From the NCBI RefSeq assembly GCF_965118895.1, contig NZ_CBCPJJ010000011.1, positions 55,724-119,723 on the forward strand: 64,000 bases of DNA. Direction: 5' to 3'. The position numbers and the translations under genes are program-made. This document shows positions 24,776-34,400 of the stretch, one piece after another. The stretch is from Rahnella inusitata_A. Its GTDB lineage: Bacteria > Pseudomonadota > Gammaproteobacteria > Enterobacterales > Enterobacteriaceae. Positions within the stretch are counted from its first letter, which is position 1; each line of letters begins with the position of its first letter. Below the pieces are notes generated by a model, which was given only the letters and a program-made list of their open reading frames with translations, ran no database searches and was not told the DNA's origin.

Positions 24776-25996
24776 TTAACCCAACAACCGGTGAATACGT
24801 TGCAGTCCTGCGACCAGACGGTCGACTTCTTCGTGAGTATTGTACATCGCAAGCGACGCACGGCACATCGCCGGAACACCGTAGAAAGACATTAATGGCA
24901 TCGCACAGTGGTGACCGGTACGGATGGCAATACCGTATTGATCGAGGAAACTGCCCACATCGTAAGCATGGTGTTTGCCCAGATTAAATGCAATAACGCC
25001 TGAACGGCTGGCCGGACCGTAAATCTGAATATCCGGTACCTTCGCCATTTGTTCCAGCGCATAGGCCATCAGTTCATTTTCGTAGGCATGGATATTTTCC
25101 AGACCCAATTCCGTCACATACTCCATGGCTGCGCCCAGACCCATGATGCCACCGGTATTTGGCGTACCGGCTTCAAAACGCCAGGGTGCTGCTGCGAAGG
25201 TGGTACCTTCGGTCAGACTGACGTGTTTGATCATAGATCCGCCGCCTTCCCATGGTGGCATCTGATCGAGCAATTCTTTACGGCCGTACAGAATACCGAT
25301 GCCGGTTGGCCCGTACAGTTTATGGCCTGACCAGACATAGAAATCGCAACCCAGCGCCTGGACGTCCACGGCGTAATGCATCACTGCCTGCGCGCCATCT
25401 ACCAGTACGGTCAGACCGGCAGCTTTGGCCTGAGGAATGATTTTTTCCAGCGGATTCACGGTACCCAGCACGTTCGAAACATGCGCCAGCGTCAGCAGTT
25501 TCGTACGAGGGGTGATAAGCGCGTCAAGCTGTGAGAGATCAAGCTCACCTTCCGGCGTGAGATGCCAGACGTCGATATGCAGACTGCGCTCTTTCGCCAG
25601 CATCTGCCAAGGCACGATATTGGCGTGATGTTCCATTTCGGTCAGAATAATACGATCGCCCGGCTGCAAAAGAACACGGCCAAAAGTATTGGCGACGAGG
25701 TTAATGGCCTCCGTGGAACCTTTGACGAAAACAATTTCTTCCGCAGAGGCCGCATTCATGAAATGAGCGGCCTGAGTGCGAACGTTTTCCATCTGCTCAG
25801 TCGCTTCTGCGCTCATGGTATGAATGCCACGGTGAACCGCAGCATAACCTTGTTCGAAGAAAGACATTTCACGTTGAATAACCTGACGCGGTTTCTGTGC
25901 GCTGGCTGCGCTGTCAAGATATGCCAGCGGCTGGCCGTTAACTTCACGGCTCAGCACAGGGAAATCGCTACGTACTCTTTCCAGTGGAAAAGTCAT
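24776..25996 (-). CDS. sufS: Cysteine desulfurase SufS
   Basis: PLP-dependent desulfurase (group II) providing sulfur for the SUF pathway. It has 406 residues, equal to E. coli. The PLP lysine is in WSGHKLYGPTG (about residue 226), and the persulfide-forming Cys364 is in RTGHHCAMPL. The start overlaps the sufD stop (TAATG), so translation is coupled. The gene order sufA-B-C-D-S-E is complete. Confidence 0.97.
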   Translation of the reverse strand: MTFPLERVRSDFPVLSREVNGQPLAYLDSAASAQKPRQVIQREMSFFEQGYAAVHRGIHTMSAEATEQMENVRTQAAHFMNAASAEEIVFVKGSTEAINLVANTFGRVLLQPGDRIILTEMEHHANIVPWQMLAKERSLHIDVWHLTPEGELDLSQLDALITPRTKLLTLAHVSNVLGTVNPLEKIIPQAKAAGLTVLVDGAQAVMHYAVDVQALGCDFYVWSGHKLYGPTGIGILYGRKELLDQMPPWEGGGSMIKHVSLTEGTTFAAAPWRFEAGTPNTGGIMGLGAAMEYVTELGLENIHAYENELMAYALEQMAKVPDIQIYGPASRSGVIAFNLGKHHAYDVGSFLDQYGIAIRTGHHCAMPLMSFYGVPAMCRASLAMYNTHEEVDRLVAGLQRIHRLLG

Positions 25997-27297
25997 TACT
26001 TACCTCGATTGAGTCGACCCGCAATACGGGCAATCACCACGTCACGCAGGGTTTCATTCTCGATGGCTTCCGTCAGTTCCGCAGCAAATGCAAAGATGAT
26101 CATTTGCTGTGCATCCTGACCGCTAATACCACGGGTACGCAGATAGAAAAGCTGTTCGTCGTCGATACGACCGACCGTCGCACCGTGGCTGCATTTCACG
26201 TCGTCGGCATAAATCTCCAGCTGAGGTTTAGTATCGACCTCAGTGTGTTTGCCCAGCAACAAGTTGTTGTTGGTCATCTTGCCGTCGGTTTTCAGTGCAT
26301 GCTTCGCCACTTTGATCATGCCGTTGAAGATGGCTTTCGCGCGATCGTTAACGATCACTTTATGCAACTGATTGCTGTTGCAATAACCTTTATTATGTTC
26401 CAGATACGTGCGGGTATCCGCAATCTCAGTATCAACCGGCAGAACCAGGCTGTTCATGTTGAGATTGGTGTTCTCGCCGTTCAGCTGCGCACTGGTGTTA
26501 TTACGGGTCAAACCCGCGCCCAGCAGGAAACTGTGGCTCGCGACACGGGCATCACGACCGATAACCAAATCATTATGCGAGAAGTGGAAGCTCGCCTGGC
26601 TTTCAAATGCCAGTTTGTAATGCGTGAAATCAGCATTGTCGCCCACATTTACCGTCATACGCGCACCGGTAAAGTGGCCGTGATCGTTAAGACTCAGGTA
26701 ATGCTCAATCACTTCAGCATTGGCACCGCTTTCGATAGCCATGTGATAGCGATGATGGACGGTATTCATTTCACGTGACTGATCACGACCACTGCTAATG
26801 TGTAACAGATACAGCGGTTTATCCGCCTGCTTACCCGCAGGTAAACGCACAGATAATGGATCCTGCGCCAGACTTTCAGTCAGATGTAAAAAGACTTCAG
26901 ACTGAATCGGATCAGGCAGCGTTTGCTGAGCCGCCGGATTCAGTTTTTGGATCTCAAATGCGCCCGTTTCAGCATCACTCAGGCTCGCATCGAAACGGCC
27001 ATCGACGAATACTAAACGGTAGCAATCCACCGGCAGTGCCAGCGATTTCACGGTTTCAGCCGTTACCGCCTGCTGCTGAGGTGCAAAGAACTGATTGCCC
27101 AACAGGGAAGAGACCGGTGTATATTTCCAGTCTTCCAGTTTGGCATGCGGAAAACCGAGGCGTAGTACTTGTTGCCAGTGTGCATGGGCGTGAGCAGATT
27201 GTTCACCACCGCGGCCTTCAAAAAGACGGTAAAGCTGCTGCATGGCATGTGAACTGCCCGCCGCAGGTACATTACTCTTCGTCGGTAAGCCAGCCAT
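25996..27297 (-). CDS. sufD: Fe-S cluster scaffold component SufD
   Basis: Beta-helical partner of SufB in the SufBC2D scaffold, needed for iron entry. It has 433 residues (E. coli 423). The start MAGLPTKSN matches the family N-terminus and overlaps the end of sufC by 26 bases. The conserved C-terminal block DDVKCSHGATVGRIDDEQLFYLRSRG-like (with TRG here) contains the Cys and His implicated in cluster assembly. The central beta-helix includes LNGENTNLNMNSL. Confidence 0.96.
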   Translation of the reverse strand: MAGLPTKSNVPAAGSSHAMQQLYRLFEGRGGEQSAHAHAHWQQVLRLGFPHAKLEDWKYTPVSSLLGNQFFAPQQQAVTAETVKSLALPVDCYRLVFVDGRFDASLSDAETGAFEIQKLNPAAQQTLPDPIQSEVFLHLTESLAQDPLSVRLPAGKQADKPLYLLHISSGRDQSREMNTVHHRYHMAIESGANAEVIEHYLSLNDHGHFTGARMTVNVGDNADFTHYKLAFESQASFHFSHNDLVIGRDARVASHSFLLGAGLTRNNTSAQLNGENTNLNMNSLVLPVDTEIADTRTYLEHNKGYCNSNQLHKVIVNDRAKAIFNGMIKVAKHALKTDGKMTNNNLLLGKHTEVDTKPQLEIYADDVKCSHGATVGRIDDEQLFYLRTRGISGQDAQQMIIFAFAAELTEAIENETLRDVVIARIAGRLNRGK

Positions 27298-28018
27298 AAC
27301 CCTGCTCCTCTAACTGTTTAACCAGGCTGAAATCGCCAGATTTTACAATACGTCCCTGATACAGCACGTGCACATAATCAGGCTTGATGTAGTCGAGGAT
27401 GCGTTGGTAGTGGGTGACAATCACGAATGAACGTTTGCCATCGCGCAGCGCATTGACGCCGTTAGACACAATTTTCAGCGCATCGATGTCCAGACCAGAG
27501 TCGGTTTCATCAAGAATGCACAGGCTTGGCTCAAGCGCTGCCATTTGCAGAATATCGTTACGCTTCTTCTCACCGCCGGAGAAACCGACGTTGACGGAAC
27601 GGGTCAGCAGATCCGCAGGCATTTTCAACATGGCAATCTTCTCTTCAATGAAATCCGCGAAGTCAAAGCGGTCCATCGGAGGCAGATTACGGTATTTACG
27701 TACCGCGTTAACCGAAGTTTGCAGGAAGAAATGGTTGGTCACACCCGGGATTTCAACCGGGTATTGGAACGCCATGAACACACCTTCACCCGCGCGGTCT
27801 TCCGGCGCGAGATCCAGCAAATCTTTACCATTGAACATTACGGAACCATCAGTCACTTCGTAATCTTCACGGCCAGCCAGCGTCGCGGAGAGTGTACTTT
27901 TACCTGAGCCGTTCGGGCCCATGATGGCGTGTACTTCTCCCGGTTTGATCTCCAGATCAAGTCCCTTAAGAATTTCCTTTTCTTCGACACGGACCTTCAA
28001 ATTCTTGATGCTTAACAT
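27272..28018 (-). CDS. sufC: SUF ATPase SufC
   Basis: ABC-type ATPase of the SufBC2D complex; ATP-driven dimerisation opens the SufB-SufD interface. It has 248 residues, equal to E. coli. Walker A is GPNGSGKST (about 34-42), the signature is NVGFSGGEKKRNDI, and Walker B is LCILDETDSGLD, with the SufC-specific Asp. It has no membrane segments. ATG 28018 follows AAGGAT; an open 29-codon extension upstream was rejected because MLSIKNLKV is the conserved start. Confidence 0.97.
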   Translation of the reverse strand: MLSIKNLKVRVEEKEILKGLDLEIKPGEVHAIMGPNGSGKSTLSATLAGREDYEVTDGSVMFNGKDLLDLAPEDRAGEGVFMAFQYPVEIPGVTNHFFLQTSVNAVRKYRNLPPMDRFDFADFIEEKIAMLKMPADLLTRSVNVGFSGGEKKRNDILQMAALEPSLCILDETDSGLDIDALKIVSNGVNALRDGKRSFVIVTHYQRILDYIKPDYVHVLYQGRIVKSGDFSLVKQLEEQGYGWLTDEE

Positions 28019-28138
28019 ACGTATCCTTGAGTTTGCGCCTGCGCGCTCATAATTCTGATTATGCTTTGACTGTGCTGAACTCAAACCTGTCCGCCGCGGC
28101 GTCACACCACGCAGCGACGGCAGGAAAAGACGCCGATA

Positions 28139-29662
28139 TTACCCGACGCTGTGTTCAAGGCTTATCGCCAGCAGTTTCTGTGCTTCGACAGCAAACTCCA
28201 GCGGCAGCTCGGAAAAGACATCTTTACAGAAACCGTTAACAATCATGGAAATCGCGTCATCTTCGCTGATACCACGTTGCAGACAGTAGAACAGCTGGTC
28301 ATCGCCAATTTTCGACGTCGTCGCTTCGTGTTCCAGCTGCGCGGTATTGTTACGCACTTCGACATACGGGAATGTATGCGCGGCGCTGTCAGGACCGATC
28401 AGCATTGAGTCACACTGCGTGAAGTTACGGGCATTTTCAGCACCCGGCAGAATTTTCACCAGACCACGGTAGCTGTTCTGGCTGTGACCTGCAGAGATCC
28501 CTTTGGAGATGATCGTCGATTTAGTATTTTTACCAATGTGGATCATCTTGGTGCCGGTATCTGCCTGCTGCTTGCCACTGGTCAGCGCAACTGAGAAGAA
28601 TTCGCCGATTGAGTTATCGCCTTTAAGGATAACGCTTGGGTATTTCCAGGTGATCGCAGAGCCCGTTTCAGACTGCGTCCAGGACATCTTCGACCCTGCG
28701 CCTTCACACAATGCGCGTTTGGTCACGAAGTTGAGGATCCCGCCGCTGCTGTCTTTGCTGCCGGAGAACCAGTTCTGTACGGTGGAGTATTTCACTTCAG
28801 CGTCTTTATGCAGAATGACTTCAACGACGGCCGCGTGCAGCTGATAGGTATCGCGTACCGGTGCTGAACAACCTTCGATGTAACTGACATAGCTACCTTC
28901 ATCGGCAATCAGAATAGTACGTTCGAACTGACCGGTTTTCGCCGCGTTGATACGGAAATAGGTCGACAGTTCCATCGGACAACGCACACCTTTTGGTACA
29001 TAAACAAAAGTGCCGTCAGAGGCGACCGCAGCGTTCAGCGCAGCAAAGAAGTTATCCTGCGCGGGTACTACGGTACCGAGGTATTTGCGAACCAGATCCG
29101 GGTATTCGTGAATGGCTTCGCCGAATGAGCAGAAAATGACGCCAGATTCAGCCAGCTTTTCACGATACGTCGTGGAAACAGAAACGGAGTCGAAAATTGC
29201 ATCGACGGCCACTTCTTTCCCTTCACGTACGGGAACACCCAACTGCTCAAAAGCTTTTTCCACTTCGCTGGTCAGGTAATTTTTACCATCGAGCGCCGGA
29301 ATACCGTGAGAATCTGCGGGTGGCTGTTGCGTAGCACCTGGCTGAGAACCACAGGTATCATCACAGCTGCCACAGGATGGCGCGGAGTAATAGCTATAAT
29401 CCTGATAATCGAGAGGCGTGTAATACGCTTTCAACCAGTGCGGCTCTTCCATTTTCAGCCAAGCATGATAAGCCTGCAGACGGAACTCCAGCATCCACTC
29501 GGGTTCGTTGCGTTTCGCGGAGATCGCGCGAACCACATCTTCGTTGATGCCTGATGCTAGTTCATCGGTTGCCAGCTGGGTAAAGAACCCTTCTTTATAA
29601 TTCGTTCCCTCGCCGACCCAAGACTGCACATCGTCTGGAATTTCTACGTTGCTTCGTGACAT
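28139..29662 (-). CDS. sufB: Fe-S cluster scaffold SufB
   Basis: Main scaffold on which SUF clusters are built, acting with SufC, SufD and SufE. It has 507 residues (E. coli 495). An N-terminal CxxCxxxC-like stretch (SCGSCDDTCGS, about 96-106) is followed by the conserved blocks YVPKGVRCPMELSTYFRIN, EGCSAPVRDTYQLHAAVVE and SKGISAGHSQNSYRG. The linker SQPGATQQPPADSHG is slightly longer than in E. coli and explains the extra length. Second gene of the operon. Confidence 0.97.
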   Translation of the reverse strand: MSRSNVEIPDDVQSWVGEGTNYKEGFFTQLATDELASGINEDVVRAISAKRNEPEWMLEFRLQAYHAWLKMEEPHWLKAYYTPLDYQDYSYYSAPSCGSCDDTCGSQPGATQQPPADSHGIPALDGKNYLTSEVEKAFEQLGVPVREGKEVAVDAIFDSVSVSTTYREKLAESGVIFCSFGEAIHEYPDLVRKYLGTVVPAQDNFFAALNAAVASDGTFVYVPKGVRCPMELSTYFRINAAKTGQFERTILIADEGSYVSYIEGCSAPVRDTYQLHAAVVEVILHKDAEVKYSTVQNWFSGSKDSSGGILNFVTKRALCEGAGSKMSWTQSETGSAITWKYPSVILKGDNSIGEFFSVALTSGKQQADTGTKMIHIGKNTKSTIISKGISAGHSQNSYRGLVKILPGAENARNFTQCDSMLIGPDSAAHTFPYVEVRNNTAQLEHEATTSKIGDDQLFYCLQRGISEDDAISMIVNGFCKDVFSELPLEFAVEAQKLLAISLEHSVG

Positions 29663-29709
29663 GTTGGTTACATCGCTTTGTTTACAATAATCTTAAAAAC
29701 GGCCGGTTC

Positions 29710-30081
29710 TTACAGGCCGAAACTTTCGCCACACCCGCAGGCATGCTGAGCTTTAGGATTATTGAATTTAAATATCTGATTCAGCCCTTCGCGGACGAAA
29801 TCCACCTCGGTTCCGTCGATGAAAGGCATCGCTTTCAGCGGAACAAACAGCAAAGCGCCGTCATGTTCAAACACCAGGTCATCGCTGGCCGGTTGCTTGG
29901 TTAAATCCAGAACGTAGCCAAAGCCAGCACAGCCCGATTGTTTCACCGAGAGCTGAAGACCTTTGACTTCAGGATCCTGGGTCATAAGGGTTTTAACCTG
30001 TTTCGCCGCAGAATCAGTCAGGATCACGCCTTGCCATACGTTGTCGTCTAAAGAGAACGAGCCGACAGTTTCAGTTTGCAT
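29710..30081 (-). CDS. sufA: A-type Fe-S carrier SufA
   Basis: HesB/IscA-family carrier that receives clusters from SufBC2D and delivers them to targets. It has 123 residues (E. coli 122). Three conserved cysteines are present: KQSGCAGFGYV and the C-terminal CGCGESFG pair. GAGGTAAGACAG precedes ATG 30081. First gene of the suf operon; upstream lies a TTGAAG/TAGAAT promoter enclosing a 17-bp palindrome. Confidence 0.96.
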   Translation of the reverse strand: MQTETVGSFSLDDNVWQGVILTDSAAKQVKTLMTQDPEVKGLQLSVKQSGCAGFGYVLDLTKQPASDDLVFEHDGALLFVPLKAMPFIDGTEVDFVREGLNQIFKFNNPKAQHACGCGESFGL

Positions 30082-30129
30082 CTGTCTTACCTCATAGTTT
30101 TACGGTCATAGACAAGACCTATTGTCTCT

Positions 30130-30157
30130 ATTCTAGTGATAACATTTATCACTTCAA
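30130..30157 (-). promoter_or_regulatory. suf promoter with Fur-like palindrome
   Basis: On the minus strand: -35 TTGAAG (30157-30152), 16-base spacer, -10 TAGAAT (30135-30130). The spacer is filled by the palindrome GTGATAA-CAT-TTATCAC (30136-30152), which resembles a Fur box (GATAATnATTATC-type). E. coli suf is repressed by Fur and activated by apo-IscR and OxyR; only the Fur-like element is recognisable here. Confidence 0.55.
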
Positions 30158-30474
30158 CCTCTTGTTTTAAGAGGGTATAGCGATGACCCATGAGGAACGC
30201 CACTCAATGTGCATCGGCTTTGGGTCGGGCTGCCGGCGGGTCTTGAACACCGCAACCATCAACTGATTGAATAAGTTGTCAATTTTTTGTTAAAAAACGC
30301 AAAATTAACCTTATAAAGATCATGGTTTAATAGTTTTCATTAGGTCTATTATAAAACATTCATCGGAAATGCCTATTTATGAATTCACCCTAAACGCAAT
30401 AATAAGGCTCTTTTTGTTTACTCATTTCCGCCGATAAATGAAAAAACAGATGAAAACGTTGATCCGGTTATTTT
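30158..30474. other. Divergent control region between sufA and the Fur-box gene
   Basis: AT-rich non-coding stretch. A hairpin AACCTCTT...AAGAGGGT lies at about 30157-30175. E. coli has ydiH in this region; no similar reading frame was found. IHF and OxyR sites could be present but were not assignable by eye. Confidence 0.4.
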
Positions 30475-30516
30475 TTGACAATATGATGTTCATTCTTTGA
30501 TAATGATTATCATTAA
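30475..30516 (+). promoter_or_regulatory. Fur-box promoter of the 30537 gene
   Basis: A perfect -35 TTGACA (30475-30480) is followed after 18 bases by GATAAT (30499-30504) as -10. The -10 is part of GATAATGATTATCATT (30499-30514), a near-consensus Fur box. The start codon is only about 20 bases further on, so Fur binding would block transcription directly. Confidence 0.75.
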
Positions 30517-30536
30517 GATAAACCGGAATACTGAGA

Positions 30537-30941
30537 ATGGCTCAATCGGTAAATGCGTGGTTGCAAAGTAAGATCGACGAATATAAATCCAGTGTCCGCG
30601 ATGCTACTGTGGATTTCTATATGGCGGATGCCGCCTTACGCCGCCCTGACGCACACCTCTGCCAGCTAAAACGCCTCAACAGCATTTGTCTGGATATGGC
30701 CAATTTATGCCTGCAAAACGGAGACGATCACAGTTATCTGCACGCGTTATGCAAGCTGCATAACCGCCTGATATTGGAAATAAACAGTGTCGGTCGTTGT
30801 GAACTCTTCCGTGTTCAGAGCTACCATTTTGCGCGGCACACGCTCAAACTCATTTGTCAGTATTATGGCATGATGGGCATCTGGGAAAAAGCGACAGCCT
30901 TCCAAACAGACTTTGCCAAACGTGTGCCCTATCATCTTTGA
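30537..30941 (+). CDS. Uncharacterised protein under Fur-type control
   Basis: A 134-residue soluble protein of unknown function. It has no signal peptide or membrane segment. The composition is alpha-helical, with several Cys (CQLKRLNSICLDMANLCL, about 43-60; LHALCKLHNRL; LICQYYG) and His residues (ALCKLHN, YHFARHTLKL), which could bind metal or haem, but no known motif is formed. The start is supported by GAG just upstream and by a promoter whose -10 lies inside a Fur box. It is divergent from suf and replaces ydiH of E. coli. The likely context is iron starvation; nothing more can be assigned. Confidence 0.8.
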   Translation: MAQSVNAWLQSKIDEYKSSVRDATVDFYMADAALRRPDAHLCQLKRLNSICLDMANLCLQNGDDHSYLHALCKLHNRLILEINSVGRCELFRVQSYHFARHTLKLICQYYGMMGIWEKATAFQTDFAKRVPYHL

Positions 30942-30978
30942 TTGCGTTTCAATGTGATAGCTAATGAATACTGCGAAT

Positions 30979-31015
30979 AAAAAAGGCGGACAACTTTTCG
31001 GCCTGTCCGCCCTTT
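30979..31015 (-). terminator. Terminator between the Fur-box gene and menI
   Basis: GGCGGACA / TGTCCGCC stem with an 11-base loop. The minus strand ends in a run of seven T residues, serving the ydiJ-menI transcript; the plus side has only a short T tract. Confidence 0.8.
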
Positions 31016-31048
31016 CTGTCTTCTACCTGCCTGTTTCATTCACTCAAA

Positions 31049-31468
31049 TTATTTATCGATAACCATCGTTGTCAGTCTGGATACACAGCAAAGACCGCCC
31101 TGCTGATCAAAAATTTCAATCTGCCAGACCTGGCTGCGGCGACCGGCGCGTAATGCACGGCATACGCCACGGACATGTCCTTCCCGCGCTGACTTCATGT
31201 GGCTGGCATTGATTTCCACGCCGACCACCGTCTGTGTGCCTTCGCTGCACAGATATCCCGCCATCGAGCCCAGGGTTTCAGCCAGTACGACTGATGCCCC
31301 ACCGTGCAACAAACCAAAAGGCTGAATAGTACGTTCATCCACTGGCATCGTAGCTTCAAGAAAATCCTCGCCCAGTTGGGTGAACACTATTCCGACGTGC
31401 CCGACCATGCATCCCTGACTACGTGCATTGAGCGCATCAAGAGTGGTGGTTCGTTTCCAAAATGACAT
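31049..31468 (-). CDS. menI: 1,4-dihydroxy-2-naphthoyl-CoA hydrolase (YdiI)
   Basis: Hotdog-fold thioesterase that hydrolyses DHNA-CoA in menaquinone synthesis. It has 139 residues (E. coli 136). The active-site block QPFGLLHGGASVVLAETLGS holds the catalytic Glu of this PaaI-like subgroup (about residue 64), and VGVEINASHMKSAREG follows. It begins 16 bases after ydiJ, so the two are probably co-transcribed. Confidence 0.93.
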   Translation of the reverse strand: MSFWKRTTTLDALNARSQGCMVGHVGIVFTQLGEDFLEATMPVDERTIQPFGLLHGGASVVLAETLGSMAGYLCSEGTQTVVGVEINASHMKSAREGHVRGVCRALRAGRRSQVWQIEIFDQQGGLCCVSRLTTMVIDK

Positions 31469-31484
31469 CGTGCTTCCTTATGTA

Positions 31485-34400
31485 TCAGGGAATGATTTCC
31501 AGTAAAGCCTGTAAAGGATGTCGGACTCCGTTGCCTTCAATACGTTTTACCTGGCTGCGACAGGAATAACCGGTCGCCAGACAGCGCTGACGCGGCAGGC
31601 GTTGTAAAGATGTGTGCCATGACAGCTCGTATATCCCCAGCGAGTTTTGCAGGTTTTTCGTTTCGTGACCGTAAGTTCCGGCCATCCCGCAGCAACCTAC
31701 ACTGACATTTTCCAGCTTAGCGCCGTAGCGGGCAAAAATATCTCCCCATTGCTTACCACTGGTTGGCAACGCCGTACTTTCAGTGCAGTGCCCGAACAGA
31801 TACCAGGGCTCACCGCTCTGCTGTTGCGCTGGACGTTCTGCCAGCCACGTATCTAACCATTCGTGTACCAACTGAACCTGGAATGAACCACGGGCCTCCC
31901 CGAGAATTTCCTTATATTCATCGCGATAACAGAGCACCAGCGCCGGGTCGACCCCCACCAGCGGCATTCCTAACTGAGCCACACGGTTTAAGAACTGTGA
32001 GGTTTTCTTCGCGGTTTTCGCAAAGCGTTGCAGGAAGCCTTTAATGTGCTGCGCTTTACCGTTCGGGGAGAACGGCAGCAGCACAGGTTTCAGACCCAAT
32101 TTTTCGATAAGCCGGATGAAATCAGCCACGACCTGTGCATCATAAAAACTGGTAAACGGATCCTGCACCACCAGAACATATTCGCCGCGCTGGGCCGGAG
32201 ATATTTTCTCCAACTGTTCGAGTGTCATCATACTGGCGCGATGCCCTAGCAGTTGCTCACGCAGCGTGGGAGTGGACAGCAAAGGCAGATCTACCATGCC
32301 GATGCTTTTACGGCTCATTTCCCGTACCCACGGCTGTTTCAGGAAGAAGTTAAACAGCTTCGGTGCTTTGGCCATCAGCGGCGCATAACTTTCAACGCTT
32401 GCGACGAAATGGTCGCGCGCCGGGCGCAAATAACGTGTGTGATAAAGCTGAAGGAAACGTGAGCGGAATCCGGGTACGTCAATCTTAATCGGACACTGCG
32501 TCGAACAGGCCTTGCAGGCCAGACAACCCGACATCGCCTCTTTCACTTCATGAGAAAAATCATATTCACCTTTATTGGCGTGCCAGGTATTACGTGTACG
32601 GTCGATGAGTGTGCGGAAACTCAGCCCTTTCTCCGGCAAGGCGTTTTCAAGTGCCAGCGGATCAACGCCCTGCTCAGACAGCAAACGCAGCCATTCCCGG
32701 ACTAATCCTGCGCGTCCTTTTGGTGAGTGAATTCGGCTACCGGTGATTTTCATCGACGGACACATCGGGCTTTTCACATCAAAGTTGAAGCAAAGACCGT
32801 TACCGTTACATTCCATTGCACCACGGAACGACTGACGCACTTCCAGCGGAATTCGGCGATCCAGCGTGCCACGTTTCGCCGCATCGACTTTCATCATCGG
32901 CTCATCGCAATCGAGTGGCGCACAGATCTTACCTGGATTCAGTCGGTTATCGGGGTCAAACGCCGTTTTGATACGGCGAAGCTCATGGAACAGTTCCTCG
33001 CCGAAAAATGCCGGACTGTATTCAGCACGGAAACCTTTGCCGTGCTCGCCCCACAGCAGGCCACCATATTTAGCGGTCAGTGCGACGACTTCATCAGAAA
33101 TTTGCTTTAGCAGCATCTCCTGTTGCGGATCACACATATCGAGCGCCGGACGTACATGCAGTACGCCAGCATCGACGTGCCCGAACATGCCATAACTCAG
33201 ATTATGGCTGTCCAGCAGCGCACGGAATTCAACGATATAATCAGCCAGATGCTGCGGCGGCACGCACGTATCTTCCGCAAACGGCAGGGGTTTGGCCTGC
33301 CCTTTCGCATTGCCCAGCAGTCCGACCGCTTTCTTACGCATATTATAAATACGTTCAATACCGGCAAGGTCGGCACAAATCTGATAACCAATCACGCCAC
33401 CTTCCTGGTCGCTCATCAGCCCGTCGAGGCGCTCGCACAGGGCGCTGACCTGAGCTTCAATCAGATCGGCGTCGTCACCGGCAAACTCAACGATGTTGAG
33501 CCCCTGCATGTCTTTGCCATCCACATCCTTTATGTACTCACGGACGCTGTGCCAGACGATATCTTCACGCGCCAGATTGAGGACTTTAGAATCGACGGTT
33601 TCAACTGAAAGGGCTTTGGCTTCCACCATGAATGGCGCATTGCGCAGCGCGGAGTTGAAGGAGTCGTATTTAATGTTGACCAGACGGCGCACTTTGGGGA
33701 TTGGCGTGATATTCAGACGCGCTTCAGTAATAAAGGCCAGTGAACCTTCCGAGCCGGTGAGGATACGGGTCAGATTGAAGGTTTGCAGATCATCACTCAA
33801 TACATGACGCAAATCGTAGCCGGTAAGGAAGCGATTCAATTTCGGGAATTTTTCGATGACCAGCGCGCGGTTATCACGGCAACTGTCGAGCACGGTGCGA
33901 TAGATGCGGCCAATAACAGAATCCTCTTCGCCGAGTTTATCGGCCAGCGCCGCAGGTATCGCTGTGGTGTCCAGCATATCGCCACCGAGCACGATGGCGC
34001 GCACACCCAGCACATGGTCTGAGGTTTTGCCATAGACCAGAGAACCCTGGCCGGACGCATCGGTATTGATCATTCCGCCAAGCGTCGCACGGTTACTGGT
34101 GGACAGCTCCGGCGAGAAGAAATAACCCAGCGGACGCAGATAATCGTTGAGCTGGTCTTTAATCACACCTGCCTCGACCTTGACCCAACCTTGTTCAATA
34201 TTAATATCGAGAATTCGGTTCATATGACGGGACATATCAACCACAATGCCGCGGTTCAATGACTGACCGTTAGTGCCGGTGCCCCCGCCGCGCGGCGTGA
34301 AGACCAGCGTTTTAAAACGCTCTTGCCCTGCGAGGCGTGCTATCAGGGCAACGTCCGAAGTTGCCAGCGGAAACAGAACCGCATCCGGTAAGAGCTGATA

